64,000 bases of DNA from Pseudoxanthomonas spadix (GTDB lineage Bacteria > Pseudomonadota > Gammaproteobacteria > Xanthomonadales > Xanthomonadaceae). Below, one piece after another: positions 34,806 to 43,757 of this stretch. Position 1 is the first letter of the stretch. The number at the start of each line of letters is the position of its first letter. A program made the position numbers and the translations under genes. The notes beneath the pieces are model-generated. The model was given only the letters and a program-made list of their open reading frames with translations. It did not search any database and had not been told where the DNA came from. The stretch lies in contig NZ_RDQN01000002.1 in assembly GCF_003703395.1 (NCBI RefSeq), positions 186,001-250,000 of the forward strand, read 5' to 3'.

Positions 34806-36188
34806 TCAGCGGCTTTCGGTCATGAGCTGCCGGTAGTATCCGTAATAGGCTCGCGCCATCTCTTCTGTGAACAAGGGCTCAAGGGAGCCGGGCACGCCTT
34901 GCAGATCAATTCCCGCTTGCTTGAATTTTTCCAAGAACCGTTGCTTGTCCATGCCTGGCATGGAATAGTCAAAAGGACGATCTTCAGCCGTACTTGAACC
35001 GAAGTTCCTGGCCATCCGGTCAAAATTTTCTGTGTCGTCGATCGTGATCATTCCGGCCGGCGCCTGATCGGATGCCAGCAGGCCGGCTGCGAATCGCTTC
35101 ACTACATCAGGTGCATTCTTTTCCACTGCGGTCCATTGCCAACCCTCCAGCATTTTGGGGCCGCGCGGGTGCCACTGGATAATTCCGTTCGCCCGCATTG
35201 CGCTGGGCGACATGATGAAGCTCAGATTTGGGAAAATGGTCCAGTTCGCGCTGCCCAGCACCATGGACTTGTCCTCCTTGGCGAAGCTCTGCAGCCGCTT
35301 GGTCCGATCATCCAGCCAATCCACTGCTTCCTGACCGAGGCGCTCAGCCATCCTCCGATCAAAGATTGGCTGCACCTGCGCCGATGAATCGGGCCTGGTA
35401 TCGCCAAGGAATTCGAAGAATCCACAAGCATGCGGAACACCGGTTGGAGAAGTGGTCAGCACATTCAGTGCTGAATCGAACAAATTGCCTCCAAACCACC
35501 CTATCCCCTGGGTTTTCATCATCTCCTGCACGGCCTGAAAGAATGATGTATGGGTAATCGGCACGTGTGTTCCATCGTGCATGAAATTATCCGCCATCAT
35601 CTTCCAGTTTGTCGGCATCAAGTATTTTCCGCGGCCCGGCAATACCTCGATGCCGCCGAGAAAGTCCTTGATGAGCAAACGATCGAGATACCAGCGTATA
35701 TCTCCGAGATAGTCATCCAGGGATGAGATTTCGTCGTCCCAGCTCGCAAAAATCAGTCCGCCGTAACTGCTGACACGCGGAACCTCCTTGAGCCCGAGCT
35801 TTTCGGGGTGCAGGGTGTCTGCATATGCCTCGCTGTCCGCGACGCCCCTCAGACGCCCTTCCGTGTCAAAGCTCCAGCCGTGGAAAGAACAGGTAAATCC
35901 GTTCTGCGTCCCTCGGTCGAACAGGCACAACTTGTTTCCTCGATGTGGACACCGGTTCAGGAAGACCCGCAGCCGGCTGTTGCGGTCTCGAATGACGATG
36001 ACTTCATCCTCACCCATGTAGTTGAGAATGTAGCTGCCTGGCTTCGGAATCGAGGATTCGTGACCCACATAGAGCCACGTCTTTCTAAAAATCTTGTTCA
36101 GTTCCTGTCGGTACAGATCTTCATCGAGAAAGATGTTTGGGTCGATATATCCTTCCCGGTCCTTGACCGCTTCATTGACGTTAAACAT
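34806..36188 (-). CDS. aromatic-ring-hydroxylating dioxygenase, alpha subunit (cluster A)
   Basis: A 460-residue Rieske oxygenase large subunit with ligands in CPHRG (Cys80, His82) and CSFHGW (Cys100, His103). The mononuclear iron site is DNFMHDGTHVPITH, with Asp205 and His208/His213. It would add both atoms of O2 to an aromatic ring to make a cis-dihydrodiol, using electrons from a ferredoxin and reductase not present in cluster A. The start MFNVNEAVKDREGY is the family start; the frame is open further upstream without a ribosome-binding site. The SDR upstream is the likely dihydrodiol dehydrogenase. Confidence 0.9.
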   Translation of the reverse strand: MFNVNEAVKDREGYIDPNIFLDEDLYRQELNKIFRKTWLYVGHESSIPKPGSYILNYMGEDEVIVIRDRNSRLRVFLNRCPHRGNKLCLFDRGTQNGFTCSFHGWSFDTEGRLRGVADSEAYADTLHPEKLGLKEVPRVSSYGGLIFASWDDEISSLDDYLGDIRWYLDRLLIKDFLGGIEVLPGRGKYLMPTNWKMMADNFMHDGTHVPITHTSFFQAVQEMMKTQGIGWFGGNLFDSALNVLTTSPTGVPHACGFFEFLGDTRPDSSAQVQPIFDRRMAERLGQEAVDWLDDRTKRLQSFAKEDKSMVLGSANWTIFPNLSFIMSPSAMRANGIIQWHPRGPKMLEGWQWTAVEKNAPDVVKRFAAGLLASDQAPAGMITIDDTENFDRMARNFGSSTAEDRPFDYSMPGMDKQRFLEKFKQAGIDLQGVPGSLEPLFTEEMARAYYGYYRQLMTESR

Positions 36189-36226
36189 TTTATTCTCCTG
36201 GGTCTTTGAAATTACGCCAGCCGCTG

Positions 36227-37267
36227 TTATTTCTCGCCTTTTCCAGCAAGTTTTTCCATGCCAGCCGTCCACAGTGCCGCCCACGCATCAAACGGCAGGT
36301 GAGACACGCCGGATCGCTCATACTTGGGGAGCGCCGCTTCCAATTTGCTGTACATCTCTTCCATTTCGGGCGGCAGGGAAAAGTCATCCCAGACCTTGGT
36401 ATCTCCAAAGCCATGGTCATAGTTCCATTCAGGCACATAGATAAGTCGCCCGGTCACGCCATGTCCGTCCTGCCCAGACAGGAACAGGGTCGCCGGCACG
36501 ACGTGCTCTGCCACAGAAGGACGCATGAAATAGACCATGCCCTGGTCACGCCAGGTCTTTTCGGTGGCGTCGAACCATGATGCGCGTGTATGGAACGGCA
36601 TCATTCCGTTGACGGCCACACCTGTTTCGCGGACCTCTTCAGCGAGATAGAACGTCATTGCCATCGTGGCTGCTTTGGATGCCTGATAAGGCATTTCCAC
36701 AGTCCAGGGCCGCATCGAAAAGAGCGAGCCGCCCTGATGCATCGGCAATATTCCGCTGCTCACCATGTTGATGATGCTGCCACTACCCTTTTGGAGCATC
36801 GGCCGGATGAACCGTCGAATCGTCTTCAGCACGCCGAAGGTATTGACACTGAACATCTTTTCCCAGTCACTGTCCTTGGTGTCCAGCGTCTTGACCTGTC
36901 CTCTGGGGAAGAAAAGTGTTTCTGATACAAGCGCGGCGTTGTTTATCAGCACATCCACCGTGCCAAACTTTTCCATGACCGATTCATAGGCAGCATCCAG
37001 CGACGCGTCGTCCGCGATGTCCATCTGTACGGACATCGCTTCCTCAGTGCCTTCCAGATGTTTCTTGAAATCCTGGGAGCTATTCCAGTTTATGTCTGCC
37101 GCGACGACTTTCGCGCCGCTTTTCAAAAGATTTTCGACGAGTGTCTTTCCGATACCCCGCGCACCGCCAGTCACAACCACCACTTTGTTCTCGACCTGAC
37201 TCTTCCATTGGTCGATTGCGTTCCCGACCAAGATTTTTTGCCGCTCCTGTATATCTTTTCTTTGCAT
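36227..37267 (-). CDS. SDR dehydrogenase, likely cis-dihydrodiol dehydrogenase (first gene of cluster A)
   Basis: A 346-residue SDR, longer than the classical 250. The cofactor motif TGGARGIG and catalytic YQASK are intact. About 40 extra residues precede the Rossmann fold (MQRKDIQERQKILVGNAIDQ), and a C-terminal extension of about 70 residues contains FDAWAALWTAGMEKLAG. By position it is the best candidate for oxidising the dihydrodiol made by the adjacent oxygenase, but substrate and extension function are unknown. AGGAG precedes the ATG at 37267, and a 25-bp inverted repeat lies 59 bp further upstream. Confidence 0.8.
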   Translation of the reverse strand: MQRKDIQERQKILVGNAIDQWKSQVENKVVVVTGGARGIGKTLVENLLKSGAKVVAADINWNSSQDFKKHLEGTEEAMSVQMDIADDASLDAAYESVMEKFGTVDVLINNAALVSETLFFPRGQVKTLDTKDSDWEKMFSVNTFGVLKTIRRFIRPMLQKGSGSIINMVSSGILPMHQGGSLFSMRPWTVEMPYQASKAATMAMTFYLAEEVRETGVAVNGMMPFHTRASWFDATEKTWRDQGMVYFMRPSVAEHVVPATLFLSGQDGHGVTGRLIYVPEWNYDHGFGDTKVWDDFSLPPEMEEMYSKLEAALPKYERSGVSHLPFDAWAALWTAGMEKLAGKGEK

Positions 37268-37325
37268 ATCGCTGCTCCTGCTTGTTGCTGTTAACCACAA
37301 TTTCGTGCACCGAGGCGTCTCTCGT

Positions 37326-37350
37326 TTGATCTGACGTGCGGCAAGATCAA
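37326..37350. promoter_or_regulatory. inverted-repeat operator candidate upstream of cluster A
   Basis: Perfect 7-bp arms TTGATCT and AGATCAA are separated by 11 bp, 59 bp upstream of the first cluster A start codon. Spacing of this kind fits a dimeric regulator. No regulator gene is adjacent, so the binding protein is unknown. Confidence 0.4.
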
Positions 37351-38201
37351 GGTGGTGGCCGAGATTTCTCCACTGACGAATTGTGCGAGGGTGAAAGGGT
37401 GGCCTGGGCCTCATGCCATCCTGCAAGCTCCAGCCAGGTCCGGTTTGGGTAGTTCGGCTCAATCGACAAAAAAGCAATGCGTTGCAAGGCACAACCTGCT
37501 CGGACTGGTCCATAAACAGCGCGGCCCGCGAGGCTGCTCTTGTTCACCGAACACTCCGGCGTCGGGGGGCTCAGATTGGTATCTTCTGGAGGCTTTCGGT
37601 GCCTTTGTTGGTGGTGGCGCCGGGGGGTCGAGCGCGCGTTGTTCAGAGGTTCCTTAGATGCCTAAGTTTGGTTGCGAATATAGAGCTCCTCAGCCGAGGG
37701 TCAAGTTGCATCGCAGCAAAACTTCACCTCCTCCAAAACAGGCCGGGTGAAGGCTCAGGCGGATGTCTCGCGGGCCGAATCCGGGTCGGCGGTGGCGAGA
37801 GCTCAGCCTGGTCAGGGGCTGCCAGCTGGGAAAAAAATGATGGAGCGCTGCAATCGATGGCGTCCGCAGCTGGCAATCGGTCCTGACGTATCGGTGGCGT
37901 CGGCCCATCGCGACTTGAGGCCGGCAAGGCGGTTTTTAGTCGCTGGGCGTCTGCGCCTGTGCCTTTGGCCGGGGGTGTCGGTGGACCGGCCGTTTTAGCT
38001 CAGCCTTAGTGGCTTTGGATCAGCAGGTTTCCAGCCAAGCCTTTAGCTTGGCCAGCACAGTGAACGCGCATTGCGGGCGACAGGTGTTGCACTTGGGTCC
38101 TCATCAACCGCGCGCAGCCTTCCCGCTGCAGTGCAGCACGCCGGTGCGCACCGGCGCTTGGTGGCGCGGTCAGCCTTGAAGCACGCGCTCGGATGACGCC
38201 T
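37351..38201. other. 850-bp non-coding stretch between clusters A and B
   Basis: No reading frame has convincing codon use or a recognisable family on either strand. A small hairpin (GCCAAGC-cttta-GCTTGGC, 38034-38052) lies downstream of the NUDIX gene without a clear U-tract. The composition changes gradually from the lower-GC cluster A to high GC, so this may be a junction of two acquisitions. Confidence 0.5.
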
Positions 38202-38777
38202 CTAGCCTTCGGCCAGCAGAAGCAACCGCAACGCATCCATGATGCGCGCTGTCAGTCCCCATATCTGTTCGCCCCCATAGTCCAGCACCAGGCTCTGCTT
38301 GTCCTGTCCTTCATAGCAGCGGCGTTCCAATTTGTAATGTTGTGGCTGGAGAAAATGCGCCAGGGGCACCTCGAGCAGCCCGGCGACCTCTTCGGCCTGC
38401 AGCCGCCAGCGCCGCGGTCGATTCACCACCCCCAGGACGGGATGAATCAGGTCCCCCCGGCTGTTCTGACATGGCGGCAGTGCCCAGCACGACGACACAT
38501 TCGCCGGTGGCAGACCGATCTCCTCGTAGGACTCACGCAATGCTGCGCGTATGACCGAGCCCTGGTCCGCCGGCTCGAGCCGGCCACCAGGCAGGCAGAT
38601 CTCCCCGGCATGCCGACGCATACTGGCTGCCCGTCGGGTGAACAGCACCGGATGCCCCGGTTCACTCGCCAGCAGCGGGATCAGTACTGCCGCCACTCGC
38701 TCGGCGCCGGCGTCCAGGCGCGGCGCCTGTCCCGCCGGCCCCAGGCGAGTGAGCAATTCCAAAAGGTTTGATTCCAT
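38202..38777 (-). CDS. NUDIX hydrolase, CoA pyrophosphatase type (NudL/YeaB-like)
   Basis: A 191-residue NUDIX protein. The Nudix box runs from GRLEPADQGSVIRAALRESY into EEIGL, with the REXXEE metal ligands intact. The upstream LFTRRAASMRRHAGEICLPGG segment is typical of the CoA/acyl-CoA diphosphatase subgroup. It splits nucleoside-diphosphate-linked compounds. The start at 38777 has a strong GGAGGA site; the long upstream frame is discarded. It is the last minus-strand gene of cluster B, though it may be an older resident unrelated to the catabolic genes. Confidence 0.85.
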   Translation of the reverse strand: MESNLLELLTRLGPAGQAPRLDAGAERVAAVLIPLLASEPGHPVLFTRRAASMRRHAGEICLPGGRLEPADQGSVIRAALRESYEEIGLPPANVSSCWALPPCQNSRGDLIHPVLGVVNRPRRWRLQAEEVAGLLEVPLAHFLQPQHYKLERRCYEGQDKQSLVLDYGGEQIWGLTARIMDALRLLLLAEG

Positions 38778-39067
38778 CGTTGAATGTCCTCCGCGTCTTG
38801 TTCTGCGCCATTGGGAGAATCCGGCAGAACGCACCTGTTCGGTGGGCAGGTCCTGCTCGAACAGCAGCATCCCGGCGCTTGCTTTTCCCGCGGTGGCGGT
38901 CAGCCCATTCGCACTGGTGCTGCGCGCAATGCAGCCGCGCCCTTGGCCAGTCATGCGTGGATGAAGCCGACCGCCCAAGTCAGTCATCACCCTCCCTGCG
39001 TTCAATGATCTGCCCCGCGGGCGTTTGCTTTTTTTGGAATGATCGATCTGGCGCCACGCGCGACGCG

Positions 39068-40051
39068 CTACAGGCCCAGAAAACGTCGGCAGTTGCCGGC
39101 CACCAAGGCCTCACGTTCAACCGCATCGAGCGCCAGCTCCTGCAGGCGCCGGCCGGGGTGGGTTTCGCGAATGACGAACGGGTAGTCGGTGCCAATCATC
39201 AGCTGGCTGGTGCCATAGACCTGCATCAGGTAAGTCAGCGCCGGCACGCTGTAGACCAGGGTGTCGTACCAGAACTGCCGTGCGACCTCCTGCGGCGAAC
39301 GTGGAATCGCCTCGCGCAGGGGCGGGCTGGTTTCCCAACCGTGCTGCAACCGCGGCAGGATCATCGGGAAGGAACCACCGCCATGACTGAAGGCGATGCG
39401 CAGGCGTGGAAAGCGATCGAGCACGCCGTTGGCGATGAAAGCGGCGATCCCCAGGCCGTTCTCGTTGGGAAAGGCGACCATTGCCTCCATCAGCGGCGGC
39501 CCGTAGAGGCGCTCGCGGGTCGGGTGCAATGCATGCACGAACAGGCACATGCCCTCTTCCTGCAGGGCGGCGAAGACGGGGTCGAAACGCCGGTCCCCCA
39601 TGGCGATGCCGTTGATGTTCGACCCCACCTCGATCCCAAGCAGGCCATATTCATGCTTGAGCGCGCGGACCTCGCGCGCGGCCCGCTCTGGATCCTGCAA
39701 CGGCACCATGCCCAGGCCATGGAAGTGCTGCGGCGCCTGGGCGACCATCTCGGCGATACAGCCGTTGATGTAGCCGCCGAAGGCCAGGGCATCATCGAGA
39801 TCAAACCAGTAGGACAGCAGCTCCGGCATCGGCGACAGAACCTGCCGATCCACACCTTCGGCGGCCATATCCTCCAGCCGCCGGCCGACGTCCCAGGACT
39901 GATCGGTCACCTCACGAAACGGCTTCCCGCCGATCATCACCGTGCGGTGGTGCCCCTGCCCGCAGCGCATGCATGGCCAACCGTGGTTCTTTTCCCGGCC
40001 CGGATAGGCAGGAAAATCTGCCGGCACCACATGGGTATGCATGTCGATCAT
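39068..40051 (-). CDS. amidohydrolase-2 family protein, ACMSD-like decarboxylase
   Basis: A 327-residue TIM-barrel metalloprotein: HxH in MIDMHTHVVP (His5, His7), His173 (FVHAL), His223 (FSHGGGSFP) and Asp289 (GTDYPF) are the conserved metal and catalytic residues of 2-amino-3-carboxymuconate-6-semialdehyde decarboxylase and relatives. Family members decarboxylate aromatic acids or carboxylated ring-fission products without a redox cofactor. In this cluster it could decarboxylate the product of the VOC extradiol enzyme, which would complement the benD-like dehydrogenase (inference). A MITE copy separates it from the ferredoxin gene. Confidence 0.82.
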   Translation of the reverse strand: MIDMHTHVVPADFPAYPGREKNHGWPCMRCGQGHHRTVMIGGKPFREVTDQSWDVGRRLEDMAAEGVDRQVLSPMPELLSYWFDLDDALAFGGYINGCIAEMVAQAPQHFHGLGMVPLQDPERAAREVRALKHEYGLLGIEVGSNINGIAMGDRRFDPVFAALQEEGMCLFVHALHPTRERLYGPPLMEAMVAFPNENGLGIAAFIANGVLDRFPRLRIAFSHGGGSFPMILPRLQHGWETSPPLREAIPRSPQEVARQFWYDTLVYSVPALTYLMQVYGTSQLMIGTDYPFVIRETHPGRRLQELALDAVEREALVAGNCRRFLGL

Positions 40052-40072
40052 GTCTTGCTTCCTGCGCTCTGG

Positions 40073-40266
40073 CTAGGAGTCTGTCGGGCTTTGGCGGTCG
40101 AGGCGAAGAGCTTCACAACAGCGAAGCTGGTCAAATTCGGCTGCGCGAGGACAGACTTTCGCCGATTCGCCGCCCCATAGTGGTTCTATGGGGCAAGAAG
40201 CGACGGAAATATGGACCGCACAGCCGGATTTGCAGCCCGGCCGGCCAAAGTCCGACAGGCTCCTAG
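40073..40266. repeat. 194-bp MITE-like element (copy 2, inverted relative to copy 1)
   Basis: Same terminal inverted repeats and inner palindrome (CCCCATAG-5nt-CTATGGGG, 40173-40193) as the element at 684-851, in opposite orientation, with an extra internal stretch of about 30 bp near 40107-40143. Its right end, CTCCTAG, supplies the TAG stop codon of the Rieske ferredoxin gene. Confidence 0.75.
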
Positions 40267-40601
40267 GGCTTGATTGTGCCAGCGTCCAGGTCGAGATAGA
40301 CCTTGTTGCTTTCGACTGCGACCGGATACGCCCTGATGGGCAGCACGCACGGAAACGACAGCGCCTGGCCAGTACGCACATCGAAGGTGCCGCCATGCCA
40401 AGGGCATTCCACGACGCAGTCCTCGTCGACTTCGCCCTCGGAAAGCAGCGCCTGACCGTGGCTGCAGGTGTCATCGGTGGCGTAGAAGGCATCGGCAACC
40501 CGGTACACCGCCACCGGGCCGGCACCGGGCGGGGTTACCTGGCGAATCTCGCCGTTGACCATCGCATCGGTGTCGCAAACGTAGAAGTGGGACGTGCCCA
40601 T
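40263..40601 (-). CDS. Rieske-type [2Fe-2S] ferredoxin
   Basis: A 112-residue soluble electron carrier of the oxygenase ferredoxin type (BphF/BedB-like). The cluster ligands are in CSHGQ (Cys46, His48) and CPWHGG (Cys66, His69). It passes electrons from a reductase to the oxygenase alpha subunits, and it is the only ferredoxin in the window, so it may serve several of them. The start MGTSHFYVC is chosen because GGAGGA lies seven bases upstream, inside the longer open frame that begins at 40616. The stop codon TAG lies in the end of MITE copy 2, directly after TIKP. Confidence 0.88.
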   Translation of the reverse strand: MGTSHFYVCDTDAMVNGEIRQVTPPGAGPVAVYRVADAFYATDDTCSHGQALLSEGEVDEDCVVECPWHGGTFDVRTGQALSFPCVLPIRAYPVAVESNKVYLDLDAGTIKP

Positions 40602-40638
40602 TACAAGATCCTCCATATCGGCTTCTTTGTAGGAATTT

Positions 40639-41541
40639 TCATGCCAGCCCGTAGGCCGTCACCAGGATCACCCCTGTGACGGTGGCGACTGTTCCGGCGA
40701 TGACCAAGGGCGTGAAGATTTCATCCGCGCGGATGAACAGGTAAGAGACCAGCAGGACGAACAGCGGCGTGGTCGCGCCCAGCGGCGCGATGACCACCAG
40801 GCTTTCACGCTGCAGAGCCGCGTACAGCAGTACCGGCCCGAGACCCGAGAAGATCCCGGCGAGGACGAAGAAGCCCAACTCGCGTCGACTGCAGCGGATC
40901 TGCCTTGCCGACCCGGTCGCCACCACATGCAGCGTGGCAAACAGCCAGGACGAGGTGCAGGTCACCGCTGCGGCGGTCACCGCGTCCGAACCGAGATCGA
41001 TCCCGATTTTGCGAAAGACGATGGAGATGCCGTAGCACACCGAAGCAAGCAACGGCAGCATAAGGTAAACGCGCGAAACGCTGCGCAGGCTACGCGTTGC
41101 ACTCTGCCCGCCCTGCATGCCGACCAGGACGCTGCCCGCCACCACCAGCAGGCCGCCGACAAGGCCTCGCCTGGAGACGTGCTCGTCGAGAAACAGGATC
41201 GCCAGCAGCACCGTGATCACCGGATGCGTCAGGGTCAGCGGAGTAGTGATGTTCGCGCCCAGTTTGGCCATTCCCTGAAACTGGAAGAGCCGGCCAAGCA
41301 AGGGCGCGAACACCCCGGAGAGGAAGAAGTAGCGCCACTGCCACCAATGTTCGAACTGCCAGCCATGGGCAAGCAGGCTCCAGCCCCAGAGGAAGACCAC
41401 GTTGATGAACAACGTGACCCACAATGCGGTGGCCGTCGACGCGGTCTTGACTCCTACGCGCACGAACACAAAGGTGAGTGCGAACATCAACGACGACAGC
41501 AGGGCCATGCCAATGGGCATCATTCCAGACATCTCGGACAT
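40639..41541 (-). CDS. EamA/DMT-family membrane transporter
   Basis: A 300-residue polytopic protein with about ten hydrophobic segments arranged as two EamA halves (the first ending near VLVGMQGGQS, the second starting SRVYLMLPLLASVCYGISIV). Such drug/metabolite transporters move small organic compounds or amino acids across the inner membrane. In this cluster it may take up or excrete the aromatic acid or an intermediate. It lies 37 bp upstream of the ferredoxin gene and 141 bp downstream of the benD-like gene. Substrate unknown. Confidence 0.82.
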   Translation of the reverse strand: MSEMSGMMPIGMALLSSLMFALTFVFVRVGVKTASTATALWVTLFINVVFLWGWSLLAHGWQFEHWWQWRYFFLSGVFAPLLGRLFQFQGMAKLGANITTPLTLTHPVITVLLAILFLDEHVSRRGLVGGLLVVAGSVLVGMQGGQSATRSLRSVSRVYLMLPLLASVCYGISIVFRKIGIDLGSDAVTAAAVTCTSSWLFATLHVVATGSARQIRCSRRELGFFVLAGIFSGLGPVLLYAALQRESLVVIAPLGATTPLFVLLVSYLFIRADEIFTPLVIAGTVATVTGVILVTAYGLA

Positions 41542-41682
41542 ACCCCTTCTGCGCTTGAAACGCGCTGCGTGTGACGCGAGCGAACGGCCCTGCCTCCTGC
41601 TGCAGGGACAGACCGCCCAAGCCCGGCGCGATCAATCCCGGAGCGCGGCGACAGAAGCAGCGCAGCTGTGTTCGAACGGCAG

Positions 41683-42495
41683 CTATCCGTGGCTCACAGA
41701 CGAGATGCGCATCCCCCGCTTGCCGGTGTCCAGCACCTCACCGGTGATATAGGAGGCATCGTCGGAAGCCAGAAAGGCGATCGCCGCAGCCTGCTCCTCG
41801 ACCGACGCAGGTCGATCGAACAGGCCTTCCTTGGTCACGTAGTCGTAGAACTGCTGGTTCCACTGTTTCTCCTGCTCGGTCAACTCGCGCCCCAGGCGCG
41901 GCGTCGGTCGCTCCTTGACTGCGGTGTTGCCGGGCGCGACGCAATTGACGCGGATGTTGAAATCGGCCAGCTCGACCGCCAGCGCCGTGGTCAGGCCGAC
42001 CACCCCGCCCTTCGATGCGGAATAGGGGATGCGGAAGATCCCCATGGTCGCGTTGGAACCAACGTTGACGATGGCGCCGCCGCGCGCCTGCATGTAGGGC
42101 ACCACGGCACGGCAACACCACAAAGGCGGCCAGAAGGAGCGCTCGACTTCGGCTTTGATCTCCTCTTCGCTGTAATGCCAGAACGGCTTCTTCCAGATGG
42201 TCCCACCGACATTGTTGACCAGCACGTCGATGCCGCCGAAGGCGGATTTGGCTTCGCCCATTGCGCCTTGCGCACCGGCGTAGGTGGCCAGGTCGGCGAT
42301 CGCCACTGCCACCTCAAGACCCTGTGCACGCATGGCGTCGGCGGCCTCATGGGTCGGCGCGGCAGATTTGTCCGCGAGCACCACCCGGGCACCCTCGCGC
42401 GCCAGCCGCCAGGCGGTGGCCAGGCCGATGCCCTGCCCTGCACCGGTGACCAGGGCCACCTTGCCGTTGAATCGTCTGCAGTTGTGTTGGTTCAC
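41683..42495 (-). CDS. BenD-like SDR, cis-diol carboxylate dehydrogenase
   Basis: A 270-residue SDR very similar in pattern to BenD/XylL. The cofactor motif is TGAGQGIG; the BenD-type NNVGGTIWKKPFWHYSEEEI segment and catalytic YSASKGG follow, with CRAVVPYMQARGGAIVNVGS before it. BenD oxidises 1,6-dihydroxycyclohexa-2,4-diene-1-carboxylates with loss of CO2 to give catechols. That points to an aromatic carboxylic acid as substrate of the cluster B oxygenase, though a hydroxylated product without decarboxylation (p-cumate type) is also possible. No benABC genes of the usual arrangement are present. Confidence 0.83.
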   Translation of the reverse strand: MNQHNCRRFNGKVALVTGAGQGIGLATAWRLAREGARVVLADKSAAPTHEAADAMRAQGLEVAVAIADLATYAGAQGAMGEAKSAFGGIDVLVNNVGGTIWKKPFWHYSEEEIKAEVERSFWPPLWCCRAVVPYMQARGGAIVNVGSNATMGIFRIPYSASKGGVVGLTTALAVELADFNIRVNCVAPGNTAVKERPTPRLGRELTEQEKQWNQQFYDYVTKEGLFDRPASVEEQAAAIAFLASDDASYITGEVLDTGKRGMRISSVSHG

Positions 42496-42555
42496 GGTTC
42501 TGTCCTGGTTCCTGCGCGTGCTCTCACCCTGCGCGCATGCGCGTGGCGGGCGCGC

Positions 42556-43413
42556 TCACTTGCCGAATTCATCGACGTTGGGCTTGGCGCCCCACATGCA
42601 GAATGAGGAGGGTTTCATCTCGAACTGGCGCGGTGTGTAGGACGCCTCGTCGGTGATCCGCTTGACCCCGGAGGAATATTCGTAGACACGCCCGTCGGGT
42701 CCGAGGAAGTAAATGAACATCGCGGTCGAGGTTGGGTGCCGGCCGGGCCCGAACACGATCGGGACGCCCCGGTCCTGCAGGAAATACCAGGATCGCATCA
42801 CGTCATCGATGCTCGCCACCTGGAAATTGACGTGTTGGATGCCGGTCTTTTCGGAGGGGAACAGTGCGATCTTGTGATGCACCTCGTCGATGCGCAACAG
42901 CGCGCTATCGCCGATGCGGTCACTGACCCGGGCGCTGAGGACCGAGGTCCAGAAGCGCAGGTCTCGCTCGATATCACGGCTGTGCAGACCAAAGTGACCA
43001 AACTCGGTAATCCCGGCGTCTCGCGCGGGGAAGTAGCGCACACCGGTCTGGTGGGGCCGGTAGACCAGCTCGATGTGATTTTCGTTGGGGTCGGTGAGCG
43101 CCACGAAGGCTTCAACCCGACGCTCCTCGCACTCGGCCGAGTTGCCCCGGTGGGTCGCGATCCCCAGCTGCGCCAGCTCCTGCTCGAGGGCCTCCAGGTC
43201 GGCCAGGTGGCGTACCTCGAACGCCGACACGTCATAGGACGCATCACCCTGGATGTAACAGAGGTTGAAGGCGCTGCTGTCGCCACGCAGGTAGGCGTGG
43301 GTGGGCGTTCTTGCGCGCAGTTCCAGCCCCAGGATGTCGGTGGCAAAGCGCACCATTTCCTCCAGGTCGCTGCAGCCCAGGCGCAGGTAGCAGATATCGT
43401 GCAGATGGATCAT
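42556..43413 (-). CDS. VOC-family (type I) extradiol dioxygenase
   Basis: A 285-residue two-domain vicinal oxygen chelate enzyme. Probable Fe(II) ligands are His140 (FGHFGLHSRD), His194 (GIQHVNF) and Glu245 (VYEYSSG), at the positions expected from BphC-type enzymes. The N-terminal domain (DICYLRLGCSDLEEMVRF) has the duplicated non-metal fold. It would open a catechol or 2,3-dihydroxy aromatic acid at the bond next to the diol. It is thus the second, unrelated extradiol cleaver in the window, the other being the LigB-type enzyme of cluster A. It lies 344 bp downstream of the beta subunit gene. Confidence 0.82.
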   Translation of the reverse strand: MIHLHDICYLRLGCSDLEEMVRFATDILGLELRARTPTHAYLRGDSSAFNLCYIQGDASYDVSAFEVRHLADLEALEQELAQLGIATHRGNSAECEERRVEAFVALTDPNENHIELVYRPHQTGVRYFPARDAGITEFGHFGLHSRDIERDLRFWTSVLSARVSDRIGDSALLRIDEVHHKIALFPSEKTGIQHVNFQVASIDDVMRSWYFLQDRGVPIVFGPGRHPTSTAMFIYFLGPDGRVYEYSSGVKRITDEASYTPRQFEMKPSSFCMWGAKPNVDEFGK

Positions 43414-43757
43414 TGCTTAATCCCCACTGATGGTTCCATGAGCGCCGTGGCCAGCTGGCCACGATCTATGCCAGGCCCTGGTGCAGGCGAGAAAGAAGCG
43501 TGGTGACCGGGCGTTTCCGACCAGGCGGCCGAAACACCCGGCATGTCCCGCATCGAGCCGGCCGCAGCCGAGCCATGCTGATGGCGACCCGGATCCAGCG
43601 GCACAGCCCGCCGTGCGACCGGCGTTGCGCCGCCGGTGCAGACGCTACGATCGGCGCGCACAGGTTGCGCCGGGACGCTCACCGCGCCGCGCTCCCGCCG
43701 CCGATTGCGTCAACAAAAAGCTTGGACACGGCCATTTCCACCGATCATGAATTCCGA
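43414..43757. other. 344-bp gap within cluster B
   Basis: No gene found. The frames that cross it lack ribosome-binding sites and protein-like composition. It may hold a second promoter for the VOC dioxygenase and downstream genes, but I see no clear site. Confidence 0.5.

Noticed and set aside
38034-38052. Terminator after the NUDIX gene
   Set aside because: A clean 7-bp stem exists but it is 150 bp from the stop codon and lacks a U-tract.
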